From NCBI GenBank assembly GCA_021787845.1, contig JAJYLH010000057.1, positions 1 through 33,663 on the forward strand: a DNA stretch of 33,663 nucleotides, given 5' to 3'. The notes under the pieces were generated by a model. That model was given only the letters and a program-made list of their open reading frames with translations, had not been told where the DNA came from and searched no databases. A program made the position numbers and the translations under genes. Origin of the DNA: Myxococcales bacterium. Lineage in GTDB: Bacteria; Myxococcota; Myxococcia; Myxococcales; JAJYLH01. Positions 33,441-33,663 of the stretch are shown here, piece after piece (the stretch's first letter is position 1; every line of letters starts with the position of its first letter).

Positions 33441-33475
33441 TTCCCGCCTCGCTCGCCCCGGCGCGCGCCGCGCCC

Positions 33476-33493
33476 TGAATGAAGCCTCATTCA
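33476..33493. promoter_or_regulatory. probable FadR-type operator
   Basis: TGAATGA-AGCC-TCATTCA is a perfect inverted repeat with 7-base arms. It matches both half-sites of the Bacillus FadR consensus (TGAATGA, 4 bases, TCATTCA). It lies 36 bases upstream of the chosen start of the TetR gene, in the divergent region to the next gene, so it could control the regulator-etfBA operon and perhaps the divergent gene. Confidence 0.8.
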
Positions 33494-33572
33494 ACTAGCA
33501 AGGCCGCGCGGCGGCGTCAACCCGGGGGACCCGAAGGGGCGTAAGTCGGAGAAGTGAGCACGGAGATGGGGC

Positions 33573-33612
33573 TTGTTTTTCCGGCGTGTCTGATAGTATA
33601 AGGGCTATCAGA
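33573..33612 (+). promoter_or_regulatory. promoter with overlapping dyad
   Basis: TTGTTT (33573-33578) and TATAAG (33597-33602), 18 bases apart, form a plausible sigma-70 promoter for the divergent gene. An 8-base-arm inverted repeat TCTGATAG/CTATCAGA (33589-33596 and 33605-33612) wraps the -10 box, so a bound repressor would block it. It differs from the FadR-type operator nearby, implying a second regulator. Confidence 0.55.
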
Positions 33613-33624
33613 GAGGAGGAGTCG

Positions 33625-33663
33625 ATGTCCGACCCAGTTTCCAAGCTCGAATTCGACCGTGCG
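33625..33663 (+). CDS. start of an unidentified gene, cut by the window edge
   Basis: Thirteen codons (MSDPVSKLEFDRA) follow a strong GAGGAGGAG ribosome site 4 bases before the ATG and the promoter-dyad just upstream. There is too little sequence to name the product. Divergence from the FadR-like gene makes a fatty-acid or acyl-CoA gene plausible but unproven. Confidence 0.6.
   Translation, partial: MSDPVSKLEFDRA

Noticed and set aside
33573-33580. The TTGTTTTT run as a rho-independent terminator of an upstream plus-strand gene
   Set aside because: No hairpin precedes it and no plus-strand gene ends nearby; it fits a -35 element better.

Overview
This is a very GC-rich window (most third codon positions are G or C). 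It holds about 28 protein genes plus one gene start cut by the right edge. I see no tRNA, rRNA, CRISPR array or complete insertion sequence. The content suggests a free-living Gram-negative bacterium with a periplasm: several lipoproteins, multihaem c-type cytochromes, a quinone-side cytochrome b, a NarX/NarL-like two-component pair, and fatty-acid oxidation genes (ETF). A deltaproteobacterial or Myxococcota-like lineage fits best. That is an inference from gene content, not a phylogenetic placement.

Layout. 1-3.0 kb: noncoding edge, a lipoprotein, a CPBP-type membrane protein that lacks both catalytic histidines, and a CHAD protein, all on the minus strand. 3.1-8.2 kb: a ferritin-like protein (+), RNase R (-), a Big_2-type lipoprotein (+) and a GT39-like membrane glycosyltransferase (+). 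8.3-11.9 kb, all minus: an AI-2E/PerM-family permease, a single-domain response regulator, a zinc-ribbon protein, a HEAT-like lipoprotein and a four-haem periplasmic cytochrome. 12.4-15.4 kb: a sensor kinase with a CxxCH haem-c motif in its predicted periplasmic part, coupled to a NarL-type regulator. 15.5-16.9 kb: a membrane metallopeptidase coupled to a small anchored protein. 16.9-17.9 kb: a gene-poor stretch with palindromic repeats. 17.9-20.3 kb: a small membrane protein, a nine-haem anchored cytochrome c and a cytochrome b, together resembling a split version of Geobacter CbcL. 20.3-20.6 kb: a 130-bp MITE-like element with 8-bp direct repeats, next to a large hairpin. 20.6-22.4 kb, minus: polysaccharide deacetylase, HIT protein and D-aminoacyl-tRNA deacylase. 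22.8-29.8 kb: two paralogous secreted fibre-like proteins flanking a phosphoglucomutase. 29.8-33.7 kb: an MBL-fold hydrolase, then a fadR-etfB-etfA cluster with a near-consensus FadR operator, and the start of a divergent gene with its own dyad at the promoter.

How the genes may work together. The cytochrome b, nine-haem and four-haem cytochromes could carry electrons from the quinone pool into the periplasm, and the haem-c sensor kinase could tune their expression to redox state. The TetR/FadR-like regulator probably controls ETF in response to acyl-CoA. A dispersed GATCGGTC-rich palindrome follows the 3' ends of genes at five places and may serve as a lineage-specific transcription terminator or mRNA 3' end.
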